From contig JASFYX010000023.1 in the NCBI GenBank assembly GCA_045046885.1, positions 90,563-154,562 of the forward strand: a stretch of DNA of 64,000 nt, in the 5' to 3' direction. Under the pieces are notes generated by a model. That model was given only the letters and a program-made list of their open reading frames with translations. It searched no databases and had not been told where the DNA came from. Made by a program: the position numbers and the translations under genes. The stretch comes from CG1-02-35-72 sp045046885 (GTDB taxonomy: Bacteria > Bacteroidota > Bacteroidia > Flavobacteriales > Flavobacteriaceae). Shown piece after piece: positions 42,806 through 51,587 of the stretch (positions are counted from its first letter, which is position 1; each line of letters begins with the position of its first letter).

Positions 42806-44695
42806 ATGAAAAATATAATTAAAAAACTTTTTTTTGTTGTGGCTGTTACAGCTTTGGTAACTGCCTGTACAAATGACTTAAATCAATCTCCAATTGATCC
42901 GGATAGTTTTACGCAACAAGACGTATTTGCCAATGCTACCGAAGCAAAAGGGGCTTTAGCTAAAGTATATGCAAGTTTGGCGCTTACGGGTCAAGCTGGG
43001 CCTGCAGGACAACCCGATATTGCCGGAATTGACGAAGGATTTTCGCAATTTTCTAGGATGTTGTATAACCTTAACGAAATTACAACAGACAACGCTGTAG
43101 TAGGTTGGGGCGACCCCGGATTACCAGATTTACACGGTATGTCATGGTCTAGTAGTAATGACTTTACAGAAGCGATGTACTCACGTTTAGCGCAGACAGT
43201 TTCATTTGCCAATTCATTTATTACAAATGCAAGCGCATTAACAGGTGCAGATGTTGATAAGTATATAGCTGAAGCCAGATTTTTAAGAGCCTATGCTTAT
43301 TATAATTTGATGGATTTATACGCAAATGTACCTTTAACAACAACCATCTCAACAGATTTGCCAACGCAAAGTAACAGAACAGAAATTTTTGCTTTTGTAG
43401 AAAAAGAGTTGTTAGATATTCAAGATAAATTAGCTACCAGTGGTTCTAATGAATATGGTCGTGTAGATCAAGTAGCCGCTTGGGCTTTATTATCTAGATT
43501 GTATTTAAATGCAGAAGTTTGGACTGGTACAGCAAAATACACAGAGTCTGTAACTTATTCTAATAAGGTAATGAGTTCATCTTACACCATTAATACAAAT
43601 GATGCTAATGGTAACGGAACAGCTTACGACGAATTATTCTTAGCCGATAACAATACCAATGGCGCTCAAAATGAATTTATTTTTGCTTTAAATTTTGATG
43701 GCAATCAATCTCAAACTTATGGAGGTACTACTTTCTTAGTACATGCCGCTATAGGTGGCAGTATGAATGCCACAGACTTTGGCGTTAATGGCGGCTGGGG
43801 AGGTCTTCGCACAACCAAAAACTTAGTCAATAAATTTGCTGTTAATACAGCCGATTTAAATATGGCATTAGGAGCCGTTGCTAGTTGGGGTCTTGTTGGA
43901 GATGCTACTGTAAATGGTTGGAATGGACCAGATATGAGTATGTACGAAACATCTACTAACCATTATGCTATATATGCTGTTTTGACATCAGGAGAAATTA
44001 AATTTAGGTTAAATAACGATTGGGCTAATAACTTTGGTGATGATGGTGCCGACGGCACTATTGAAAGTGGCGGTTTAAATATTGCTATTCCTGCTCCAGG
44101 TACTTATTTTATTACCCTAAATTTAGATGCAAATACATATACTTTAGCGCCTTTCTTAGGAGACAAAAGAGCAATGTTCCATACAGATGGTCAAAATTTA
44201 GAGATAGAAAGTATCCCTCCTTTTAAAGATGGTTATGCCGTGACTAAATTTAAAAATGTTGATTCTAACGGTAACGCCGGAAGTGATGCTACAGGAAATT
44301 TTGTAGATACCGACTTGCCTTTAATTCGTTTGGCTGAAATTTATCTAAACTATGCCGAAGCAACCTTAAGAGGTGGTGGTGGCGATTTAGGTATAGCTAC
44401 AGCTAAAATAAACGAATTACGCGAACGTGCGTATGGAGACACTTCAGGTAACATAAACAGTTCTGCTTTAACTTTAGACTTTGTTTTAGACGAGCGTGCT
44501 AGAGAGTTGTATTGGGAAGGACAAAGACGTACAGATTTAATACGTTACAATTACTTTACAACCGATAGTTATTTATGGCCTTTTAAAGGTAATGAGGCAT
44601 CAGGAATTTCTGTTTCAGATTATAGAAATATTTTCCCATTACCAATTAATGTATTATCTACTAATCCTAACCTTACTCAAAATCCGGGTTACTAA
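42806..44695 (+). CDS. susD: SusD-like glycan-binding lipoprotein with inserted SusE/F-type module
   Basis: A 629-residue SusD/RagB lipoprotein (lipobox ALVTAC, Cys21), the lid of the SusC transporter. The TPR-rich SusD core is clear: EARFLRAYAYYNLMDLYANVPL (about 152-173), WALLSRLYLNAEVW, IRLAEIYLNYAEA and the C-terminal DERARELYWEGQRRTDLIRYN. Residues about 357-450 do not belong to SusD: WGLVGDATVNGWNGPD..., GEIKFRLNNDW and NFGDDGADG match the repeated starch-binding modules of the next gene. Without them the protein has the normal 535-540 residues. The module is in frame with no break, so the gene looks intact, and it may add a starch-binding face. Confidence 0.92.
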   Translation: MKNIIKKLFFVVAVTALVTACTNDLNQSPIDPDSFTQQDVFANATEAKGALAKVYASLALTGQAGPAGQPDIAGIDEGFSQFSRMLYNLNEITTDNAVVGWGDPGLPDLHGMSWSSSNDFTEAMYSRLAQTVSFANSFITNASALTGADVDKYIAEARFLRAYAYYNLMDLYANVPLTTTISTDLPTQSNRTEIFAFVEKELLDIQDKLATSGSNEYGRVDQVAAWALLSRLYLNAEVWTGTAKYTESVTYSNKVMSSSYTINTNDANGNGTAYDELFLADNNTNGAQNEFIFALNFDGNQSQTYGGTTFLVHAAIGGSMNATDFGVNGGWGGLRTTKNLVNKFAVNTADLNMALGAVASWGLVGDATVNGWNGPDMSMYETSTNHYAIYAVLTSGEIKFRLNNDWANNFGDDGADGTIESGGLNIAIPAPGTYFITLNLDANTYTLAPFLGDKRAMFHTDGQNLEIESIPPFKDGYAVTKFKNVDSNGNAGSDATGNFVDTDLPLIRLAEIYLNYAEATLRGGGGDLGIATAKINELRERAYGDTSGNINSSALTLDFVLDERARELYWEGQRRTDLIRYNYFTTDSYLWPFKGNEASGISVSDYRNIFPLPINVLSTNPNLTQNPGY

Positions 44696-44706
44696 TTTTA
44701 GAAAAA

Positions 44707-46017
44707 ATGAAAAAATTATTTAAAAATACTATTCTTTTATTCAGTATCTTGTTAGTATTGGGGGCTTGTGATACCAAACCCATACTAACTTTAGTCCCCA
44801 GCGCTAATACAACTCTTTCAATTTCTGATAATACAGTTGTGTTAATAGAAGCTGATGCAGGAAATGAAGCTTTCACACTTACTTGGTCTGACCCAAATTT
44901 TGGATTTGATGCTGCCGCCTCTTATACTATCTTAATAGATTTACATGGGGGTGATTTCTCTAATCCACAAACAATTGCTATGGGAGCAGACTTAAGTAAA
45001 GCCTTTACAGGTCAAGAATTAAACAGTAAAGCACTTGCTTTAGGTATTAAACCCAATGTACCAACAAAAATTGATTTTAAAGTACAAACAACTTTAAGTG
45101 GTGCACAGCAAATGATGTCGGGTGCCGTTACGGTTACTGTGACAGCATTTTCTTCTTTGTTAGATTTATCTACCAATTGGGGTGTTGTAGGTAGTGCCAC
45201 TCCCGGTGGTTGGGGCAATCCTGATATTCCCGATTTACCTTTCTATACAACCAGCGAAGCAGGTGTTTATATAGCCTATGTAACACTTAGAGATGGCGAA
45301 ATTAAGTTTAGATTAGACAATCTTTGGACTACTAATTATGGTGATGATGGTGCTGATGGTTCTCTTGAACAAAACGGTGCCAATATAGCTGTAACGGCTG
45401 GGACTTATAAAATTATGGTAAACACCAACGATTTTTCTTGGACTATGGAAGCCTTTTCTTGGGGTCTTGTAGGAAGTGCTACGCCTAATGGCTGGGGAGC
45501 TCCCGATTTTAAATTACATTACAATTCTTACCAAGATAACTGGAAAGCAGTTGTCACTTTTACTACGGGTGAATTTAAATTTAGATTTAACGAAGATTGG
45601 GGTGTTAATTTAGGAGATAATGGTGCTGATGGTGTTGCTGATGCTGGTGGTGATAATATTGCCGTAACAGAAGGGCATTACCTCGTAACACTAGATTTAA
45701 ACACAAACGAATATACTGTAGAACAGATTGACGTTTGGGGTCTTGTAGGAAGTGCCACACCTAATGGCTGGAATGGTCCGGATACCAAGTTTACACCGGA
45801 TTTTGGAAACAATGAAGGTGTTTTCTATATCACAGGTATTACTCTAGTAGATGGCGAAATTAAAATCCGCCAAAACGATGCATGGGGTATAAACTACGGA
45901 GATGATGGTAATGATGGAACTGTAGAATTAAACGGGGCGAATATACCCGTAACAGCAGGAACCTATAACATTACTTTTGATTCTGTTGCTGGAACCATAG
46001 TCATGCACAAGTGGTAA
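44707..46017 (+). CDS. SusE/SusF-like surface starch-binding lipoprotein
   Basis: A 436-residue lipoprotein (lipobox LVLGAC, Cys21). Residues about 25-150 are a SusE-type N-terminal beta domain (LTLVPSANTTLSISDNTVVL). Then come three tandem modules of about 92 residues (roughly 157-250, 252-343, 345-436), each starting WGxVGSATPxGW and containing GEIKxRxNxxWxxNxGDxGxDG. These are SusE/F-type starch-binding modules; a copy of the same module lies within the SusD protein. It follows susD by 11 bases and is followed by a strong terminator. Its role is to hold starch at the cell surface. Confidence 0.9.
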   Translation: MKKLFKNTILLFSILLVLGACDTKPILTLVPSANTTLSISDNTVVLIEADAGNEAFTLTWSDPNFGFDAAASYTILIDLHGGDFSNPQTIAMGADLSKAFTGQELNSKALALGIKPNVPTKIDFKVQTTLSGAQQMMSGAVTVTVTAFSSLLDLSTNWGVVGSATPGGWGNPDIPDLPFYTTSEAGVYIAYVTLRDGEIKFRLDNLWTTNYGDDGADGSLEQNGANIAVTAGTYKIMVNTNDFSWTMEAFSWGLVGSATPNGWGAPDFKLHYNSYQDNWKAVVTFTTGEFKFRFNEDWGVNLGDNGADGVADAGGDNIAVTEGHYLVTLDLNTNEYTVEQIDVWGLVGSATPNGWNGPDTKFTPDFGNNEGVFYITGITLVDGEIKIRQNDAWGINYGDDGNDGTVELNGANIPVTAGTYNITFDSVAGTIVMHKW

Positions 46018-46048
46018 TAAAAAGCCACAGTATAATTTAGTTTGAATT

Positions 46049-46090
46049 AAAAAATCTGCATAAATTGACAGTGATTTATGCAGATTTTTT
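46049..46090 (+). terminator. Intrinsic terminator between the SusE/F-like gene and GH13
   Basis: A perfect 17-bp stem (AAAAAATCTGCATAAAT and its complement; 46049-46065 with 46074-46090) around an 8-base loop, ending in a run of T. It lies 31 bases after the stop of the SusE/F-like gene and 16 bases before the ATG of the GH13 gene. GH13 is therefore either expressed by partial read-through or from a promoter within this short gap. Confidence 0.8.
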
Positions 46091-46106
46091 TAATAATTTT
46101 ATATAA

Positions 46107-48863
46107 ATGAAAAAACAAGCCTTTTTAGTATTTCTGTTTGCCACATTATTTAGCTTTGGCCAAGTAACAACATTACCAACAATTCCAACAGTTTCAGATG
46201 CCGTAACCGTAACATTTGACGCAACAGGAACCGAATTAGAGGGCTATATAGGAACAGTGTATGCACATACAGGTGTATTAACATCGGCTTCAAGTGGTAC
46301 GGGTGATTGGAAACATGTTATAGGTGCTTGGGGCGATAATGCCGTACAACCGGCACTTACCAAAATAGGTACAAATCTTTATCAATTTACCATAACACCA
46401 AGTGTTACTTCCTTTTATGGTATCACGTCAAGCGAAACAGTAACCGATTTGGCTTTTGTTTTTCGATCATCAGATGGTACAAAACAATCTAAACCCGATT
46501 ATTTTGTAAGCATTTTCAGCGCCGGGCTCAATGTTTTAATAACAAGTCATAGTAATAATGATTTAATTAATCTTAATGCTACAGAAATAATTCAAGCGGA
46601 TGCTTCTGTTGCGGCCACTATTAAAATATATGTAGATAATGCACTTCAATCAACAGGTACGGCAGTCACAACTAAAAGTACAGCTTTTACTTTTACCACA
46701 ATAGGCAGTCATATTATTAAAGCAACAGCTACAGCTAATTCTGTGACAGTTACAGATGAGGTAACAGTCTTTGTTAAATCGCCTTCACCCACGGGTACAA
46801 TTCCGTCAGGTTTAAAAAATGGCGTCAATTTTAATACTGATGGTACCGTTACCTTTGTTTTAACAGCTCCCGACAAATCGGATGCTTTTATTTTGGGCGA
46901 TTTTAACAATTGGTTACTCAACGAGACCTACCATATGAAAAAAGATGCGGCAGCTAATAAGTTTTGGCTTACCGTATCGGGCTTAGACCCCAATACAGAA
47001 TACGCCTATCAATACAATGTAGATTATGCCTTAACGGTCGCCGACCCTTTTACACATAAAATACTCGACCCTGCTAACGATAAATATATTCCGGCGAGTA
47101 CTTTCCCAAACTTAAAAGCTTATCCAACAGGTCTAACAAGCGGCATAGTTTCTACATTTAAAAAGACATTGCCCACTTTTACTTGGGATGCTTTTACACC
47201 ACCTGCAAAAGACAATCTCATTATCTACGAAATGCACTTTCGTGATTTTGATGTAGTGGGAGCCGATGATATTGGTGATTTTAACATCGCCTTAACGCAT
47301 TTAGATTACCTCCAAAACTTGGGTATAAATGCCGTTGAATTAATGCCCGTGGCAGAATTTGAAGGGAATGACAGTTGGGGTTACAATGTCTCTTTTCATG
47401 GTGCTCTTGATAAAGCTTACGGAACCTCCACTAATTTTAAAACTTTTATAAACGAATGTCATAAACGCGGGATAGCCGTTATTATGGATGTGGTTTACAA
47501 TCAGGCTTTTGGACAAAGTCCATTAGCCCAATTGTGGTGGGACTCTGCCAATAACCGCCCTAGTAGTACAAATCCGTATTTAAATCCAATACCCAAGCAT
47601 GATTTTAATGTGGGTAACGATTTTAATCACGAAAGTGTTTACACTAAAACATATTTAAAAGAAACAGTACAATATTGGTTAGAAGAATATAAAATAGATG
47701 GTTTTAGATTCGATTTATCTAAAGGTTTTACCCAAACCAATACGCTTGGCAATACAAGCGCTTGGGGTAATCAAGATAATAGTCGTATTACTATTTTAGA
47801 AAACTATGCCGATTTTATGTGGACGGTTAATCCAAACACTTATGTTATTTTAGAACATTTTGCCGACAACTCTGAAGAAACTATTTTAGCTAATTACGGT
47901 ATGTTATTATGGGGTAATTTAAATAATAATTATGCCCAAAGTACCATGGGTTATTCCAGTAGCTCAGATATTTCTTGGATGTCTTACAAAGCACGGGGTT
48001 GGAATAATCCACACGTCATAGGGTATATGGAAAGCCATGACGAAGAACGCTTGATGTATAAAAACCTTCAGTTTGGTAATAAGAATCTTAGCGGAAGTTA
48101 CAATGTTAAAGATTTAGCCACAGCTTTAAAACGCGAGGAATTGGCAGCCAATTTCTTTTTTACCATTCCGGGGCCTAAAATGATTTGGCAATTTGGCGAG
48201 TTGGGTTACGATATTAGTATAGATCAAAATGGTCGTACAGGTAGAAAACCCATTCATTGGGAATATTTTAACGACACAAACCGTAAAAATGTTTACGATG
48301 TTTGGCGGACTTTAGCACTATTTAAAAAGAACCAACCTGTTTTTAATACAACAGACTTTACGTTAACTGTTACATCATTAAGTAAACGTATTATTTTACG
48401 AGATGCCACTATGGATGTGGTAATTCTTGGAAATTTTGATGTAACCACACAAAGTATATCCCCTAGTTTCACAAAGACAGGTACTTGGTATGAATATTAC
48501 ACAGGAAGTACATTAAATGTTACTACTTCGAATTCATCAATACCTATCTCTTTGCAACCCGGCGAATACCGTTTGTATTCATCGGTGCAGTTAAATAATC
48601 CGCTTAGTGTAGAAAAGGTAAAAAGTGTTTTAAGTCAATCATTAAAAGTATATCCTAATCCAGTTAAAAATTCATTTAACATAAGCAGAGATACAAAAAG
48701 TGTTAAAATTTATGACATTTCAGGACGTTTGGTAAAACAATTTAAAGGGCGTTTTACTAAAGATAAAATTTATGATATAAGCCGATTGACTTCGGGTATT
48801 TACATGCTTATTATTAAGACGACAGATAATAAATCTATTGCTAAAAAGTTGGTAAAACAATAG
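46107..48863 (+). CDS. T9SS-secreted multidomain GH13 alpha-glucan hydrolase
   Basis: A 918-residue secreted enzyme. It has a signal peptide (1-19, LFSFGQ), an N-terminal beta domain (about 20-140, DUF4961-like), an Ig-like domain (about 145-225), a CBM48-like domain (about 240-340, KSDAFILGDFNNWLLNE), and a GH13 barrel with Asp536 (GFRFDLSKG), Glu583 (VILEHFAD) and Asp645 (MESHDEER), all intact. The C-terminal T9SS type A sorting domain is at about 848-918 (YPNPVKNSFNIS, YDISGRLVKQF, LTSGIYMLIIKT, KKLVKQ), so it is exported to the surface or medium by type IX secretion. The CBM48-GH13 layout suggests a debranching or alpha-amylase role; the exact specificity is not clear. Confidence 0.92.
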   Translation: MKKQAFLVFLFATLFSFGQVTTLPTIPTVSDAVTVTFDATGTELEGYIGTVYAHTGVLTSASSGTGDWKHVIGAWGDNAVQPALTKIGTNLYQFTITPSVTSFYGITSSETVTDLAFVFRSSDGTKQSKPDYFVSIFSAGLNVLITSHSNNDLINLNATEIIQADASVAATIKIYVDNALQSTGTAVTTKSTAFTFTTIGSHIIKATATANSVTVTDEVTVFVKSPSPTGTIPSGLKNGVNFNTDGTVTFVLTAPDKSDAFILGDFNNWLLNETYHMKKDAAANKFWLTVSGLDPNTEYAYQYNVDYALTVADPFTHKILDPANDKYIPASTFPNLKAYPTGLTSGIVSTFKKTLPTFTWDAFTPPAKDNLIIYEMHFRDFDVVGADDIGDFNIALTHLDYLQNLGINAVELMPVAEFEGNDSWGYNVSFHGALDKAYGTSTNFKTFINECHKRGIAVIMDVVYNQAFGQSPLAQLWWDSANNRPSSTNPYLNPIPKHDFNVGNDFNHESVYTKTYLKETVQYWLEEYKIDGFRFDLSKGFTQTNTLGNTSAWGNQDNSRITILENYADFMWTVNPNTYVILEHFADNSEETILANYGMLLWGNLNNNYAQSTMGYSSSSDISWMSYKARGWNNPHVIGYMESHDEERLMYKNLQFGNKNLSGSYNVKDLATALKREELAANFFFTIPGPKMIWQFGELGYDISIDQNGRTGRKPIHWEYFNDTNRKNVYDVWRTLALFKKNQPVFNTTDFTLTVTSLSKRIILRDATMDVVILGNFDVTTQSISPSFTKTGTWYEYYTGSTLNVTTSNSSIPISLQPGEYRLYSSVQLNNPLSVEKVKSVLSQSLKVYPNPVKNSFNISRDTKSVKIYDISGRLVKQFKGRFTKDKIYDISRLTSGIYMLIIKTTDNKSIAKKLVKQ

Positions 48864-48881
48864 CATAGTTCAAGCTAAATT

Positions 48882-48917
48882 AAAAGCCTAAAACACATTG
48901 TGTTTTAGGCTTTTTTT
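48882..48917 (+). terminator. Intrinsic terminator after the secreted GH13 gene
   Basis: AAAAGCCTAAAACA/TGTTTTAGGCTTTT (48882-48895 with 48901-48914) with a five-base loop and a following T-run closes the plus-strand part of the starch locus, 18 bases after the stop codon. Confidence 0.85.
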
Positions 48918-49000
48918 ATTTAATTTTCAAACAATAAATTATAATTGTTTGATTTTTATTAACTTCGCATAATTATACCAAACCATTTATTAATTTTATT

Positions 49001-50284
49001 ATGAAACAGATATTATTTGCTATTGTTATTTTACTGAGTTCAAATTTTTTAACGGCACAATCCGATAAAGAAATTGCTGATGTTTATTTAAAAAAAGCTA
49101 AAGATAATTATGCCAAATTGGAGACAGAAAAGGCCTTAAGTAATTTTAATAAAGCCGTAAAATTATTAGATACCATAACAAAATCCGATCAAGCTCGATT
49201 AGGCGTTTTAATTCATTATGAACTTATGGATTATAAAGAGGCTTTTAAATATGCAAAATGGTATTTTAAATTGGTTAAAAATAAACGGACTAAAAATTAC
49301 CAACAGTTATTAGAATTGTATGTCGATATTAAAGATGAGTTAGATAAACAATTGGCAGACGAAAAACAATTAGAAGCAGAGCGCCTTAAAAAAAAGAAGA
49401 AAATGCAACGTCTGGCTTCTTTAAAAAAGACTTGGCAAACCGAACTTAATACTATGGCATTAGAGGCCGATAGTATTTATGCTTTCGATAAAAACAATAT
49501 AGCATTATTTAAGAAATCAGAATATTATGGTGTGGTTAACGATAAAGGAGTTGTTCTTTTGGAAGCGGATAATTATAAAGCGGCATACCATTTTGACGGC
49601 TATATTATTTTAATGAATAAGGCCGAAAACCCTACAAAAATTTATTGTTTTAACGTGCAAAAGAAGTTGTCATATCAGTTACCCGATATTTCGGCATTCA
49701 GTCAGTTATCAACACATTACGGACATGTTATGTTGCCACGAGGGAATGATAAATTAGTGGCTTACCCCAACAACTCTTCTAAAGTCATGGTGTACGATTT
49801 GCCTACCCAAAAATTTGTGCCTTTTCAAGATCAAAAAACCTTGTTTAAGCAACTGCAAAAGAAAAAAGCCATATCATCATTCAACAAAGATGCTGAACTT
49901 AAAATAAGCAAAAAATGGTATCGCTTTGGGGGTGTTTTAGGCGGTGGTGTTATACCGCTTTATAATAAGGAAGACTATTCAATTAGTGCTTATTTGTGTG
50001 CCATAGACGGTCGAAAATTAGAAAGTAGTGTTTATAATTTTATCGGTTATTTTTATAATGATAGGCTACAAGCCGATACCAATGGAACAACTTTTTGGAT
50101 TAACCAAAATGGCACAAAGGTAAGTGCTCCTGCCAATGAAAATGGTATGTATAACGGTTTGTCTAAAACAGAAAAGTACAAAGACAATTTATACGTCTTT
50201 CATCAAAATAAAGACGGTAAAAAAATCTTTATTTCAGGTAATAAAGAGTTGTTAAATCAAGCCGATTATATTAAGAGTCACTAA
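49001..50284 (+). CDS. Exported protein of unknown function with TPR-like N-terminus
   Basis: A 427-residue protein with a signal peptide (1-19, SSNFLTAQ). Residues about 22-115 are helical and TPR-like (AKLETEKALSNFNKAVKLL). A lysine-rich coiled-coil stretch follows (about 120-150, KQLEAERLKKKKKMQRL), then a beta-rich half with phrases like YYGVVNDKGVVLLEADNYKAAYHF that faintly recall WG-type repeats. I do not recognise the family. It stands alone, between the terminator of the starch locus and the convergent flavoprotein gene, so neighbours give no hint. Confidence 0.7.
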   Translation: MKQILFAIVILLSSNFLTAQSDKEIADVYLKKAKDNYAKLETEKALSNFNKAVKLLDTITKSDQARLGVLIHYELMDYKEAFKYAKWYFKLVKNKRTKNYQQLLELYVDIKDELDKQLADEKQLEAERLKKKKKMQRLASLKKTWQTELNTMALEADSIYAFDKNNIALFKKSEYYGVVNDKGVVLLEADNYKAAYHFDGYIILMNKAENPTKIYCFNVQKKLSYQLPDISAFSQLSTHYGHVMLPRGNDKLVAYPNNSSKVMVYDLPTQKFVPFQDQKTLFKQLQKKKAISSFNKDAELKISKKWYRFGGVLGGGVIPLYNKEDYSISAYLCAIDGRKLESSVYNFIGYFYNDRLQADTNGTTFWINQNGTKVSAPANENGMYNGLSKTEKYKDNLYVFHQNKDGKKIFISGNKELLNQADYIKSH

Positions 50285-50296
50285 ATTTAGTAGATT

Positions 50297-51538
50297 TTAA
50301 AACTTTCTATCTGGACTAAAACCGTCAATATTAACCGATAGTTTTTTGTTGGCAATAATTTCTGAAATAAGTTTACCCGTGGCGGGGCCTTGGCTCCACC
50401 CCATCATAGCATGACCCGTAGCAAAACACAAATTTTTAAAGTTTTTTGTGCGCCCAATAAAAGGGAGGCCATCTGGCGAAACTGGGCGTAAGCCACTATC
50501 AGCTTCTGCCATTTCATCATTACTGATGCTGATATTTGGATAGAAGGCATGTACTGCATCAGCAATAGCTTTAACCCTTAACGGGTTGATATTATGATTG
50601 ATTCCTGCAATTTCCATGGTGCCCCCAAATCTTGTAAAGCCAGCCATAGGTGAAACGGCTGTATTGCGTTCGGCCAAAATAGCTGGGTAATTTATGCCCG
50701 TTTTACGATGTACGTTTATACGATACCCTTTTCCGGCTTGGATGAGCATTTTTACACCTAATTTTTTAGCTAAAAGAGGCGTCCAAGAACCTGTAGCAAT
50801 AACCAATTCGTCAAAAGTTAATGTCTGTTTTGTTGTCGTTACCATTTTAACTGAATCTGAATTAAAATCAAAATCTAATACAGTCTCATCTGTATAAAAA
50901 GTAACCCCTTTTCTTTCTAAATAATGATGCATTTTTTGCATAAAATCATCAGGAGTTGAATGGGCGTCGCAGGTGTAGTAATAGGCGCCTTCAGCGTTTA
51001 TTTCGGGTTCCATTTTAAGGAGTTCAGCCTTAGTTATTTGGTTTACTTTTAAACCTTGCGCCCTGGCAACTTCGGCTAAATGGGCTTCTTTATCTTCAAA
51101 TTTAGAAGTTTGATAGCACATCAACAAACCTTTACGCTCAAACTGAAAGTCAAAAATTGATTGGTCTTTCATTTCTTGATACAAATCTCTACTAAATACC
51201 GTTAAATCTTTAATTATAGGTGCTGCTTCGGCGACGTGTTTGGCTGTAGCCGATTTGTAAAAAGCCCAAGCCCAACGCCATAAATCGACATCAAATCTGG
51301 GTTTAAGATAAAACGGACTAGCCGGATTAAACATCATTTTAATGCCCGATTTTACCATACCTGGTGCAGAAAGTGGAATAACATGACTGGGTGAAATGTA
51401 ACCTGCGTTAACAAATGACGCCCCCGAACCAATGTCAGATTTATCTATTACAATAACTTCACACCCCTCTTTTTGTAAATAATAAGCAGTAGAAAGACCA
51501 ATTATACCACCGCCAATAATAACTACTTTTTTACTCAA
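50297..51538 (-). CDS. FAD-dependent D-amino-acid dehydrogenase-like oxidoreductase (DadA family)
   Basis: A 413-residue flavoprotein of the DadA/glycine oxidase group. The FAD motif is VVIIGGGIIGLSTAYYLQKEG (residues 5-24), GASFVNAGYISPSH is the DadA-type second loop, and the C-terminus has DSGLRPVSPDGLPFIGRT and CFATGHAMMGWSQGPATGK. It oxidises a D-amino acid or D-hydroxyproline and passes electrons to the respiratory chain. It is 49 bases downstream of an alpha-ketoglutarate-semialdehyde-dehydrogenase-like gene, and this pair is typical of hydroxyproline degradation; but the epimerase and the dihydrodipicolinate-synthase-like enzyme are missing here. Confidence 0.85.
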   Translation of the reverse strand: MSKKVVIIGGGIIGLSTAYYLQKEGCEVIVIDKSDIGSGASFVNAGYISPSHVIPLSAPGMVKSGIKMMFNPASPFYLKPRFDVDLWRWAWAFYKSATAKHVAEAAPIIKDLTVFSRDLYQEMKDQSIFDFQFERKGLLMCYQTSKFEDKEAHLAEVARAQGLKVNQITKAELLKMEPEINAEGAYYYTCDAHSTPDDFMQKMHHYLERKGVTFYTDETVLDFDFNSDSVKMVTTTKQTLTFDELVIATGSWTPLLAKKLGVKMLIQAGKGYRINVHRKTGINYPAILAERNTAVSPMAGFTRFGGTMEIAGINHNINPLRVKAIADAVHAFYPNISISNDEMAEADSGLRPVSPDGLPFIGRTKNFKNLCFATGHAMMGWSQGPATGKLISEIIANKKLSVNIDGFSPDRKF

Positions 51539-51587
51539 AACATTAAAAATTTAATATCCCAATATTAGTAAAATATTTATTGATAAT

